Virus record (IMG/VR): IMGVR_UViG_3300042351_000717 | Location: 1-20,917 of that record | DNA length: 20,917 nt | From: a virus | Strand: one strand, 5' to 3' | Shown here: one piece after another, positions 5,132-12,515 of the stretch | Numbering within the stretch: the stretch's first letter is position 1 | Layout of the letters: the number at the start of each line of letters is the position of its first letter | Notes under the pieces: generated by a model | What the model saw: only the letters and a program-made list of their open reading frames with translations | Database searches by the model: none | Told to the model about the DNA's origin: nothing | Program-made: the position numbers and the translations under genes

Positions 5132-6061
5132 ATGATTGAAATACACGGTCCTACTTACACCTACTCTGGCGAGATTCTGTCCAGCCCCGAAATTATTTTG
5201 GTTCGTGACCACCACTATAATCCCGACGAACATTGTTATCATGTGGAAAAATTATTGGAAAACAGTTCATGTGATCCGCAACAGCATCTGTTGGTATTTG
5301 ATCACGTCAATATGCAAGAAGGATTAACCCAATATCCGCATGTTTGTTTACCTATGTTTTTGGCCCGAGAAAATAAAGAATTTATACATCAAGACATACA
5401 ACCAGATTGGAGTTGTAAAACAACTACATTCAACTTTATGATCAACAAACCCAGACCCAACAGACGTCGATTGTTGGCATTAATCGAACAACATAAATTA
5501 ACCAATTATTGTCATTCTCTTGCGTGGAAAACAAATGACATTAATACCATACCTGTAACCAACTATGTCTTTGGCCCCGAAGTTGCAATGGATCAAGGAG
5601 TTCGTAACGGTTCATTTAAAAATGCACACACCTATAATAAATTGTTGCAGAAAACAGTGTTTGAGCCTGCTTGTGTTTCTTTGATAACTGAACCTGCGTA
5701 TTATGAAAAAGAAACTATAGTAACAGAAAAGACGTTGATGGCATTGTATGCAGGAACTATTCCAATTTGGGTTGGCGGTTGGCGCATAGCAGATTATATG
5801 GCCAGCATGGGATTTGATGTGTTTAATGACATTGTTGATCATAGTTACCAAAGCGAACCAGATCCTGAACTGCGATGCAACTATGCTGTAGAACGCAATC
5901 TTGAACTGTTGACAAATTTTGATCTAGCTTTTGTCAGCATTGAGTTAACACGCCTACAGCACAATTATGATCTGTTACAACAAAATGTTTTTTTAAAAGA
6001 TGTGCTAGAAAAAACTCAACGATCAGAGTTACAGTCAATAGTTGCGCAGGAACTTTTCTAG
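5132..6061 (+). CDS. Glycosyltransferase-like protein (GT10/exostosin-like), 309 residues
   Basis: Residues 198-240 carry the recognisable block: VTEKT, LYAGTIPIWVGG, then MGFDVFNDIVDHSY. In GT-B fucosyltransferase-like families the TEK-x(n)-G-x-x-P segment binds the nucleotide sugar and the GF...D...Y segment follows it. An upstream segment, FNFMINKPRPNRRRLLALI (100-118), parallels FAVNRIDQRRFMLML in the gene at 3412, so the two are paralogs. This copy keeps the TEK and GxxP residues better. The donor and acceptor are unknown; virion, lipopolysaccharide or DNA glycosylation are all possible. No ribosome site is evident. The 3' end overlaps the convergent gene at 6035 by 27 bases. Confidence 0.7.
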   Translation: MIEIHGPTYTYSGEILSSPEIILVRDHHYNPDEHCYHVEKLLENSSCDPQQHLLVFDHVNMQEGLTQYPHVCLPMFLARENKEFIHQDIQPDWSCKTTTFNFMINKPRPNRRRLLALIEQHKLTNYCHSLAWKTNDINTIPVTNYVFGPEVAMDQGVRNGSFKNAHTYNKLLQKTVFEPACVSLITEPAYYEKETIVTEKTLMALYAGTIPIWVGGWRIADYMASMGFDVFNDIVDHSYQSEPDPELRCNYAVERNLELLTNFDLAFVSIELTRLQHNYDLLQQNVFLKDVLEKTQRSELQSIVAQELF

Positions 6062-6400
6062 ATCACCATACAGTTGTGACATGACTGCTTCGCGACTACC
6101 AAACATATAAACACTGGTTGGTATGCGTTTGTCAATTCTAATATAATACGGACTTTGCAGTTTGCGATCAAGAGTTAACACAATGCGTCGATTGCCCGGG
6201 GTTGGTTTGATCTCTAGTTCATAATGTGCTAAATCTAACACACGACTGAACACATAAAATCCATGTTCGGTAAGACGCAGGCCACCGGTCTTACGAATGT
6301 TTGCCCACCAAGTCTTGACAGCAACTTCAACGGGCTCGGCAAATTCTTCTGGCAGATTGGCCACCAGTGCTTGGGTTAATTTTAGTTTATCACGCACCAC
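6035..6400 (-). CDS. Conserved-type phage hypothetical protein, 121 residues
   Basis: A small soluble protein with no known catalytic motif. It begins MVRDKLKLTQALV and has a beta-rich middle (YELEIKPTPGNRRIVLTLD) and a C-terminal helix. The start overlaps the preceding gene by 11 bases, as is usual in this phage block. It resembles short hypotheticals of T4-like cyanophages, but from memory only. The 3' end overlaps the convergent gene ending at 6061. Confidence 0.65.
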   Translation of the reverse strand: MVRDKLKLTQALVANLPEEFAEPVEVAVKTWWANIRKTGGLRLTEHGFYVFSRVLDLAHYELEIKPTPGNRRIVLTLDRKLQSPYYIRIDKRIPTSVYMFGSREAVMSQLYGDLEKFLRNY

Positions 6401-6686
6401 TGGGCTGAACTGTGTCGCCCTGGGTCAACAATACCACAGTGAACTTGTCGGTCTTGAACTGTGCGTTTAGTTTCTTTGAAAGATTGTGTGCATGGCCGGG
6501 ATTGGAGAAACTGACTTTCTTGTACTTGGGCCCAGGGTGTTGCACCAACATGTTGCTGGTTTTGAGATTAATAGGAGAGTTGTTGTAGAACACAGCCCAC
6601 ACCCCTGCTGACGATAAAACCTGTTCAGTTTTGTACGTGGTTTTATTTGTCAGTTCTAGAATAACTTTGGGTTTTGGTCTTGACAT
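6390..6686 (-). CDS. Phage hypothetical protein, 98 residues
   Basis: The protein is basic, with segments YKTEQVLSSAGVWAVFYN and PGPKYKKVSFSNPGHAHNL followed by FKTDKFTVVLL. The pattern looks like a small beta-rich conserved phage protein; no function can be assigned. The start at 6686 is supported by TAGGAG five bases before the ATG. About 43 non-coding bases precede it, where an AT-rich CATAAATA might be a late-type promoter (one mismatch to TATAAATA, weak). Confidence 0.65.
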   Translation of the reverse strand: MSRPKPKVILELTNKTTYKTEQVLSSAGVWAVFYNNSPINLKTSNMLVQHPGPKYKKVSFSNPGHAHNLSKKLNAQFKTDKFTVVLLTQGDTVQPSGA

Positions 6687-6729
6687 TCATTAAACTCCTA
6701 CATTTATTTATGACAAATATAGGGACTTT

Positions 6730-6936
6730 TTAAAATGCTCCACCCTTCATTTCCACTGTAATTTCGCTTTCTTGTGCGGCATTTACAGCAGATTCTCTTG
6801 CGGCCTGTAGTGCGATCAACAGCCTTGTGAGGTCAGCATGGAGATCCTTGGCATCTTTGATGGGCATGGTAAAGTCTCTGGCACCACGTGCTTCAAATCC
6901 TTGAAGACGTTCGATAAATCGTTGAATGTGTATCAT
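6730..6936 (-). CDS. Small helical phage protein, 68 residues
   Basis: The ATG at 6936 overlaps the stop of the MazG-like gene as ATGA, the junction style used throughout this block, so it is preferred to an in-frame ATG at 6972 that would overlap by 40 bases. The protein is almost all alpha-helical, with IQRFIERLQGFEARGARDF and then KDLHADLTRLLIALQAA, and looks like a short coiled-coil protein. The function is unknown. Similar small proteins occur in T4-like cyanophages as far as I recall. Confidence 0.6.
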   Translation of the reverse strand: MIHIQRFIERLQGFEARGARDFTMPIKDAKDLHADLTRLLIALQAARESAVNAAQESEITVEMKGGAF

Positions 6937-7301
6937 CTTGTCAAGTATCCTTTTAAGTCTGGCGGAGTCCATCCCTGAGGCTTGAGCACTTTGCCATCTT
7001 CGCGTTTACGCACCCGGCCTGTTTCGCGATCAACCTTGGCAAAGTTGGTTGCCATAACTTCTTTCCATGCACCTTCGCCATCAAAGCCTGCTGAATGAAT
7101 GGCTCCAATTGTAACAACCAAGATGTCAATCAGTGCATCCAGTTGTTCAGTCAAGTCGTTGGCTTCGACGGCTTCTCGAAGTTCTCGATGCTCTTCGTCT
7201 ATTAGATTCAAATACATCTTATATTGTGAAATAGAGTAGGCATCGACCTTTTGGTCACAGGCCTTCATGAACTTTTCTTGATCTCGGAATGGATTTGTCA
7301 T
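6933..7301 (-). CDS. MazG/PRA-PH-like NTP pyrophosphohydrolase
   Basis: The 122-residue all-alpha protein has the metal-binding pattern of this superfamily: an EEHRE cluster at 36-40 and Asp at 55 and 59 (LDALIDIL), followed by the helix GAWKEVMATNFAKVD. Family members hydrolyse nucleoside triphosphates to monophosphate and pyrophosphate with magnesium. In phages they are thought to cleanse non-canonical dNTPs, adjust nucleotide pools or affect ppGpp. In a phage that may use modified guanine, pool sanitation is attractive but unproven. It starts 4 bases inside the end of the upstream gene (ATGA overlap). Confidence 0.8.
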   Translation of the reverse strand: MTNPFRDQEKFMKACDQKVDAYSISQYKMYLNLIDEEHRELREAVEANDLTEQLDALIDILVVTIGAIHSAGFDGEGAWKEVMATNFAKVDRETGRVRKREDGKVLKPQGWTPPDLKGYLTR

Positions 7302-7735
7302 AGTGTCACTTGTTCTTTGTTCTTAAATGGGCCTTGGTAAGGATAGCGTTGTAGTGCAATCAGTTTGGGATCCTGAATGATCTTCCAATTTCGTCCACGC
7401 TTGATAGAATACCATCCTGCGGCAAACCAACTTTTGCTTTTGGCAGTCTTGGTGTAGATTGGCAAGTGATGCACCACGTCCCACACAGGATTATAACAAC
7501 GACCTGCTACCGGATATCCGTGTACAGAGGTATTGTCAGGTTTGGATGTTGTTTGTTCTTTGGCAAATACAATGTTTGATTCTTTGGCCGCAAGTTTGAT
7601 TGTTTTAAATTGCTTGACTTGATTGTTGATACGAACTTGATATCCGCCATTCCATGCTTCGATGTTGCCAACTTTGCGATCATCTTCTTGTAAGATCCAA
7701 AACTGTTTGTCTGCTACGACTTTAGCTACTAACAT
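7298..7735 (-). CDS. Phage hypothetical protein, 145 residues
   Basis: The N-terminus reads MLVAKVVADKQFWILQED, then GGYQVRINNQVKQF, and the C-terminal half is Trp/Tyr/Lys-rich (SWFAAGWYSIKRGRNWK). It resembles a conserved hypothetical of T4-like cyanophages that I recall only by pattern. The beta-rich start and basic C-terminus would suit a nucleic-acid or structural role, but there is no diagnostic motif. The gene overlaps the nuclease gene by 8 bases and the MazG-like gene by 4, so it is part of one co-translated run. Confidence 0.65.
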   Translation of the reverse strand: MLVAKVVADKQFWILQEDDRKVGNIEAWNGGYQVRINNQVKQFKTIKLAAKESNIVFAKEQTTSKPDNTSVHGYPVAGRCYNPVWDVVHHLPIYTKTAKSKSWFAAGWYSIKRGRNWKIIQDPKLIALQRYPYQGPFKNKEQVTL

Positions 7736-8729
7736 TTAAAACTCCTTTATATGTTTCATTCAACCAACGGCCAAACCCTTCGGCGTTTTCACTACATCGT
7801 ACTAGATCATACTTGCCGCAAAATTGCATAAACCTTACGCCCACCTGTCCGATATCCTTGTGCGAGATCTGTTCAATGATAGCAAGATCCACTGTGTCTT
7901 TTACTGCCTGTGGTTGATGTGTAAGATCAATCAACTGACGATTGCGTTCATAGTCATCCAACACACGATGTTCTTCACCGTTATGGTCTGTCCATCTTTG
8001 CAACATCATGTTGTTCCAGTTGTAGCCTTTGGTTGTACGGTCTGCAAATGCTTCTTGTAGACCCACCTTGTTCTTGGTGCCTTTTGTTCGCACACCAGGA
8101 AATGCAGAGAACACATTGTCGCTGGTATCGCCACGCATACATTTTTCGAACAACAACCATGCAGGATCAGGAATCTGTTTGGGTTCCTTGGTCTTCTTAT
8201 CAACTACAGGTCTACCTTTGGCATCATAAATGCCTTCTGTGGTGATAAGTTCGTCTGTGATACCATTGTATTGTTTTACGTTTGCGGCCAGCAACTGCAC
8301 AAAATCTGTGTCGCTACTGATCACAATGTGTTCGTCTTGGGGATGTAGGGTAATCCAACGGGCAATAATGTCATCGCCCTCTGCAGTGGGACATCGAATC
8401 ACACTGCAATTGGTTCTTTCTGACAAGTATTTAGTCAAATTATCATACGTTTCCCAGAACATTTTATCTTCTTCTGCTTCTGTTTCTGTAAGAGCGGCAC
8501 GGGCTACAGCACGGTTTGCTTTGTAGGGTTTGTAGTGATCTTTGCGCCAGCTACGTCCCTCCAGTGCAAAAACAACATGGTCTGCTTCAAAACGTTTAAC
8601 AACCTTGTTAGCACTCATCAGCGTTGTGTGCAGTGCTACCCCAACTTTTTCCCATGGATCTGACGCACGAAATGCAGTGTGCCTTGCACGAAAAAACATA
8701 TTAGCTGTGTCAATTAACACATAACGCAT
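7722..8729 (-). CDS. 5'-3' exonuclease / T4 RNase H-like FEN nuclease
   Basis: The 335-residue protein has the acidic metal-site motifs of the FEN/5' nuclease family in order: LIDTAN with D7; VFALEGRSWRKDHYKPYKA (53-71), the usual FDG-x-WR-x(n)-YKA segment; AEGDD at 116-120; SSDTDF at 139-143; and RGDTSDN at 199-205. Such enzymes remove RNA primers and flaps during lagging-strand synthesis, the job of T4 rnh. The ATG at 8729 fits the family start; a 19-residue upstream extension would run into the preceding gene and looks spurious. One oddity is Glu in ALEG where many relatives have Asp. The gene overlaps the next one by 14 bases. Confidence 0.85.
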   Translation of the reverse strand: MRYVLIDTANMFFRARHTAFRASDPWEKVGVALHTTLMSANKVVKRFEADHVVFALEGRSWRKDHYKPYKANRAVARAALTETEAEEDKMFWETYDNLTKYLSERTNCSVIRCPTAEGDDIIARWITLHPQDEHIVISSDTDFVQLLAANVKQYNGITDELITTEGIYDAKGRPVVDKKTKEPKQIPDPAWLLFEKCMRGDTSDNVFSAFPGVRTKGTKNKVGLQEAFADRTTKGYNWNNMMLQRWTDHNGEEHRVLDDYERNRQLIDLTHQPQAVKDTVDLAIIEQISHKDIGQVGVRFMQFCGKYDLVRCSENAEGFGRWLNETYKGVLNVSS

Positions 8730-8737
8730 AGAGAACC

Positions 8738-9439
8738 TTAGACTTTGTTGTGGGTATTGATATATTGTAACATAAAACGATTCCAAAAGCTATGGCCATC
8801 CTTGCCAAAATGCCATGAATTGGGTGCAACTGTTTCTATTCCTGCGGCTCTGATTCGAGCATTATATGTGCCTTCTGAGTTATACGGGTCAATGTAACTG
8901 TTGCCCCATTTTTTTGGTTTCTTAATACTACTAAAATCATTATTACCATTGAAGAAGATATGATTAACACCCAGTTTGTTTAGTTCGGTATGTAACTTCC
9001 AAATTTCATCGTGTGCTTGTTGAGTTTTTTGTTTCCAATCTACACTGACTACAAACTCTTTGTAGCGTTGTTTATGCTTGTCGGGAACATCATCCTGGCC
9101 ACTGGCACCAATTTGGTAATATACTCCGTCAATCAACCATTCTTCTCGTTCCCAGGTGCTCCACTGTATTACCATCAGCACTTCTTCAACATGATGTATT
9201 TTTTTTAACCAATCTCTGGTTGTGCGTAAAATTCTAGTGTTACTGCTGGCACTTTCAGCATCACAGTGAAAACTGGCTCGTAGTGCATCGCTTAACCGCC
9301 TGCCCCAACTCACTGCTAAATTTTCTGGATGCGGAGCACGACCCATGTAAAACAACTGTCCATCGTCCATGGCAAATGCATGCGGATTAACTGCTTCGGC
9401 AGCCGCAGTGTGGCTATCACCGTTTACATAAAGAATCAT
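8738..9439 (-). CDS. SGNH/GDSL-like hydrolase, paralog 1
   Basis: The 233-residue protein starts with a strand and GDSH (7-10), has SSN near 66 (block II-like), FNGNNDF around 163-169 (block III-like) and a C-terminal KDGH (213-216) that fits the DxxH block of SGNH hydrolases. It is followed by WNRF. The set suggests an esterase or acetylhydrolase acting on acylated sugars, but the family is divergent and could be non-catalytic. No signal peptide is seen. It overlaps its paralog by 4 bases (ATGA), indicating tandem duplication. Both share a WxxxxR/NxxW segment after the central strand. Confidence 0.6.
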   Translation of the reverse strand: MILYVNGDSHTAAAEAVNPHAFAMDDGQLFYMGRAPHPENLAVSWGRRLSDALRASFHCDAESASSNTRILRTTRDWLKKIHHVEEVLMVIQWSTWEREEWLIDGVYYQIGASGQDDVPDKHKQRYKEFVVSVDWKQKTQQAHDEIWKLHTELNKLGVNHIFFNGNNDFSSIKKPKKWGNSYIDPYNSEGTYNARIRAAGIETVAPNSWHFGKDGHSFWNRFMLQYINTHNKV

Positions 9440-10122
9440 ACAATGTTGTGTTTTGTAATATGGTCATGCATGACATTTGCCCATTGAGTGTGAGCCGCAC
9501 TTTCGTAGTGTTGCCATCCTGGAGTTATTTCTTTATAACCTTGGCGCTGGCACCATTCAGTGTAGATTAATTCTTTAGAGTAAGGTGTTAAAAATGCATT
9601 GTTCCAGTCAAGTTGGTTTACTTCACTTGGCAAAATAAACTCATCAAACGCATTGAAAAACAAATGCGGAATTTTTTTGTACTCTAACAACTTGTGTATG
9701 TTAAAAATTTTATTGTGCCAATAAGCACCTTGTACCAACCGCCAGTAACCATCAGGTTGCACATTTTCAACATAATGTTTGTATCGATCTTTATATTCCT
9801 CAGGAACAGGAATACCTACTCCAATTTGGTTTATTTCCCAAAATCGTCCCTTGCCCCACTCGTCAACTAAAAACCATTGTACGCGATTAAACTGTGTCCA
9901 TCCAACCACTACTAGATCAGGTTTTGGACTGCTGGGATTGTTTAAAAAATCCAGTGTTTGTTCGTAAATTAAATCATTACTTGCACCCGGGGTTGCATCG
10001 TTGATAAATTTTGTTTTGTATTGCCCGTTGAATCTTTCGGCTAACTTAGGTGCCATTCCGTGAGTAGACTCCGGCAACTCTGTACCTGCTACGTTACTAT
10101 CACCGTTGAAATATATCAGCAT
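9436..10122 (-). CDS. SGNH/GDSL-like hydrolase, paralog 2
   Basis: The 228-residue protein starts MLIYFNGDSN, matching the opening of paralog 1, with GASNDLI aligned to block II and FFNAFDEF in the place of block III. The C-terminal block reads ESAAH rather than DxxH, so the catalytic Asp may be missing and activity is doubtful. The ATG at 10122 overlaps the preceding stop as TAATG; a longer frame upstream lies inside that gene and is rejected. Being a phage tandem pair, one copy may have changed role, for example binding rather than cutting a glycan ester. Confidence 0.6.
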   Translation of the reverse strand: MLIYFNGDSNVAGTELPESTHGMAPKLAERFNGQYKTKFINDATPGASNDLIYEQTLDFLNNPSSPKPDLVVVGWTQFNRVQWFLVDEWGKGRFWEINQIGVGIPVPEEYKDRYKHYVENVQPDGYWRLVQGAYWHNKIFNIHKLLEYKKIPHLFFNAFDEFILPSEVNQLDWNNAFLTPYSKELIYTEWCQRQGYKEITPGWQHYESAAHTQWANVMHDHITKHNIV

Positions 10123-10505
10123 TATGACACTTCGGATCGGCCATCCCCTATGTCGCGACTTTTCACCACACGATTGGGATTGTTTGCCATTTCTTGTTCC
10201 CATGTTTCCATCACAACATGACGACAAACATTCTGGAACCAACGATCAACAATGTCTGAATCTTTGTCGTCGGGTTTGCCTTGATATCCAGCACGAATCA
10301 AATTGGCAACAAACTTGTCGTTCCAGTCCAGTTCAAATGCACCTTGATGCATGTTCTCGGGATCCACTTGCATGCTGAGAATTGCCACATAGGGCTCGCC
10401 TTTTTCTGTGGCAATTTCTTTTTCAGTTTTTACTGGTACCTTGGGCTTGGGATCAGCCTTGGGTTTAGGTTCAGGTTTCTTTTTAAATCTATCAAAAAAT
10501 CCCAT
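10122..10505 (-). CDS. T4-like phage conserved hypothetical, 127 residues
   Basis: The N-terminus MGFFDRFKKK leads into a Lys/Pro-rich linker (about 8-30). A compact domain follows, including YVAILSMQVDP, FELDWNDKFVANLIRAGY and VDRWFQNVCRHVV. I recall this arrangement from conserved hypotheticals of T4-like cyanophages, which supports the phage assignment; the function is unknown. AAGGAAAC is a good ribosome site before the ATG. It follows metK by 9 bases and overlaps the SGNH gene by 1 base, so it is co-transcribed with both. Confidence 0.7.
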   Translation of the reverse strand: MGFFDRFKKKPEPKPKADPKPKVPVKTEKEIATEKGEPYVAILSMQVDPENMHQGAFELDWNDKFVANLIRAGYQGKPDDKDSDIVDRWFQNVCRHVVMETWEQEMANNPNRVVKSRDIGDGRSEVS

Positions 10506-10514
10506 ATAGTTTCC

Positions 10515-11615
10515 TTAGAATAAATCCACAGTTTCCCAAGGCAAATAGTTTTTGCCAAAGTGTCCGTAGTTGGTTGTGCTACTGTAGATAGGACGGAAGA
10601 GATCAAATCGTTCAATAATGCCTAGAGGTGTTAGATCAACGTTGTCTTGCACCCACTTGGTCAATTCACGACTTTGTGGTTTGTGGTCTGTTTCGACGTA
10701 AAAGCTCATGGGCTGTGCCATGCCAATAGCATAACTGATCTGTACAGTTGCCCAATCTGCTCGACCACTGGCCACAATGTTCTTGGCAATCCAACGTGTC
10801 AAGTAGGCAGCACTTCGATCAACCTTAGTGGGATCTTTTCCTGAGAAAGCCCCGCCACCATGAGGACTATACCCGCCGTATGTATCCACAATAATCTTGC
10901 GACCAGTAAGCCCAGTGTCACCATCAGGACCACCAACGACAAATCTACCAGTGGGGTTAATATAAAATTCGGTTTGATTATCAACATAATTTTTAGGAAG
11001 AATATTACGGATAATTGATTCTACTTTGTTGCGGAGTAACGCTGTTTCAATATCATCGCTATGTTGCGTAGAACAAACAACTTTAGCAACACGTTTGGGT
11101 GTGCCAGCATCATTGTACTCAAATGTCACTTGGCTCTTGGCATCTGGGCCTAGCCATTCAATGCCCAGTTCCTTGCGTTGTCGTGCAAGTTCTTCCACAA
11201 TACGATGGCTCCAATAAATGGCACTGGGCATGTGTGTATCGGTTTCGTTACAAGCATATCCAAACATCAGTCCTTGATCGCCTGCACCGAATGTATCTGT
11301 GCCCAGTGCAATGTCTGCACTTTGACCATGTAACAAATTGGTGATCTCAACAGTGCGCCAATCAAACCCAGACTGTTCATACCCAACGTCTTTGATAACT
11401 CTGCGTACTGCTGATTCAACTTCTTCGGCATGTAAGATGCCTTTGTATTCGCCAGCAACCACAACACGATTGGTAGTCACTAGTGTTTCACAAGCACAGC
11501 GTAGTGCAGGATTTTCCTTGGACATTACCAAGTCCAGAACAGCATCGCTAATAGCATCTGCAATTTTATCCGGATGTCCTTCGGATACACTTTCACTTGT
11601 AAATAGATAACTCAT
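10515..11615 (-). CDS. metK: S-adenosylmethionine synthetase
   Basis: MetK makes SAM from methionine and ATP, releasing phosphate and pyrophosphate. The 366-residue product begins MSYLFTSESVSEGHPDKIAD with the catalytic HPDK (14-17). It has GAGDQGLMFGYA at 110-121 and the glycine-rich GGGAFSGKDPTKVDRSAAY segment near 250-270, all diagnostic. It is slightly shorter than the usual ~384 residues but has all core motifs. The ATG at 11615 is chosen because of AAGGA five bases upstream and because it matches the family start. It directly follows queE. A phage-borne metK is uncommon; it may feed SAM to QueE (cofactor) and to the methyltransferases at 1-616 and 14593. Confidence 0.95.
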   Translation of the reverse strand: MSYLFTSESVSEGHPDKIADAISDAVLDLVMSKENPALRCACETLVTTNRVVVAGEYKGILHAEEVESAVRRVIKDVGYEQSGFDWRTVEITNLLHGQSADIALGTDTFGAGDQGLMFGYACNETDTHMPSAIYWSHRIVEELARQRKELGIEWLGPDAKSQVTFEYNDAGTPKRVAKVVCSTQHSDDIETALLRNKVESIIRNILPKNYVDNQTEFYINPTGRFVVGGPDGDTGLTGRKIIVDTYGGYSPHGGGAFSGKDPTKVDRSAAYLTRWIAKNIVASGRADWATVQISYAIGMAQPMSFYVETDHKPQSRELTKWVQDNVDLTPLGIIERFDLFRPIYSSTTNYGHFGKNYLPWETVDLF

Positions 11616-11625
11616 TAATTTCCTT

Positions 11626-12480
11626 TTATTTTCCCCATCCGTTACCCCACAGATCAACGTGCAATCTTGGAGTATAGTAGTATCCACGCACAAGTGCCCA
11701 GTCTGCAACATTCACACGGTTCTCTGCATATGGAGCAACAACACCACCTTGTGGCATAACATATACCACGCCTTCAAATCCTGCGGCACGATAAGCGGCC
11801 ACAGCACGATCTACTTCTTCAAAGTGTACTTCGCTGTCAATCACAAACTTAAGATACACAGTACCAAAGTTTTGATAGTCTGCCACAATCTCGGGTTTAA
11901 TTGCCTCTGCCCATGCTTCTCCGCTGGCACTGAGTTTGGGACTTACAGAGAATGTAAGTTCATTGTGTCCTGCCAGCCATGTGTTAAGATATTCTCTAAA
12001 CTTGGGCTGTAACTTTTGAGTACCATTGGTCTCAAATGTAACATTCTTAATGCCACGCATATCGTCATGATCAAACAAGTCTTGATATGTACGTTGCCAT
12101 CCCAGCAATGGCTCACCGCCTGTGATCACAAGATGTGTGTCATTGCCTGTGCGATTGGTCCAACGACGGTCAGGAATCAAGTCTAGCATTTTGTTTACTA
12201 GTTCATCAATCTCATATGTAGGGCTAAGTTCTTTGAAGTCTGGATGCCAACTTGCATAACTGTCGCAACCGGTGTTCACAAGCGGCAGTTCTTCAAATGT
12301 TTTATACAAGTGTACACTCTTGGCAACTTCATCTGCTTCTGTGCTTTTCTCCCCAGGCCGGCACCCGAAACCTGCACAGGTAAAGTTACAGCCAAATGTG
12401 CGTAAAAACACACTGGGTACACCAATAAAGCGACCTTCGCCTTGTGCCGAATAGAATAGTTCTGATACTTTTAATTTCAT
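11626..12480 (-). CDS. queE: 7-carboxy-7-deazaguanine synthase, radical SAM
   Basis: QueE converts 6-carboxy-tetrahydropterin to 7-carboxy-7-deazaguanine using SAM and a 4Fe-4S cluster. The 284-residue protein begins VSELFYSAQGEGRFIGVPS (5-23), the typical QueE opening, then FGCNFTCAGFGC (29-40) and the SAM-binding ITGGEPLLGWQ (119-129). It ends RLHVDLWGNGWGK, as in QueE. The cluster cysteines are C31 and C35, with C40 giving a C-x3-C-x4-C spacing rather than C-x3-C-x2-C; C72 in TGCDSY is another candidate third ligand. No ribosome site precedes the ATG; a TTGACA-18-TATAAT promoter ends 5 bases before it, suggesting a leaderless mRNA. The gene is followed 10 bases later by metK. Confidence 0.92.
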   Translation of the reverse strand: MKLKVSELFYSAQGEGRFIGVPSVFLRTFGCNFTCAGFGCRPGEKSTEADEVAKSVHLYKTFEELPLVNTGCDSYASWHPDFKELSPTYEIDELVNKMLDLIPDRRWTNRTGNDTHLVITGGEPLLGWQRTYQDLFDHDDMRGIKNVTFETNGTQKLQPKFREYLNTWLAGHNELTFSVSPKLSASGEAWAEAIKPEIVADYQNFGTVYLKFVIDSEVHFEEVDRAVAAYRAAGFEGVVYVMPQGGVVAPYAENRVNVADWALVRGYYYTPRLHVDLWGNGWGK

Positions 12481-12485
12481 ATGCT

Positions 12486-12515
12486 ATTATATACTAATCA
12501 GTTAAGACTTGTCAA
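12486..12515 (-). promoter_or_regulatory. sigma70 promoter of queE, apparently leaderless
   Basis: Minus strand TTGACA, 18-base spacer, TATAAT. Only AGCAT separates the -10 box from the queE ATG at 12480, so transcription would start at or next to the A of the start codon. The -35 box lies inside the 3' end of the epimerase gene. Confidence 0.7.

Noticed and set aside
10122-10242. Longer N-terminus for the second SGNH-like gene
   Set aside because: The extension lies wholly in the upstream gene, is Cys/Arg-rich and unlike its paralog, whose start aligns with the internal Met at 10122.
11616-11711. Longer N-terminus for metK
   Set aside because: It lies inside queE, and the internal ATG has a good ribosome site and the family start MSYLFTSESVSEGH.
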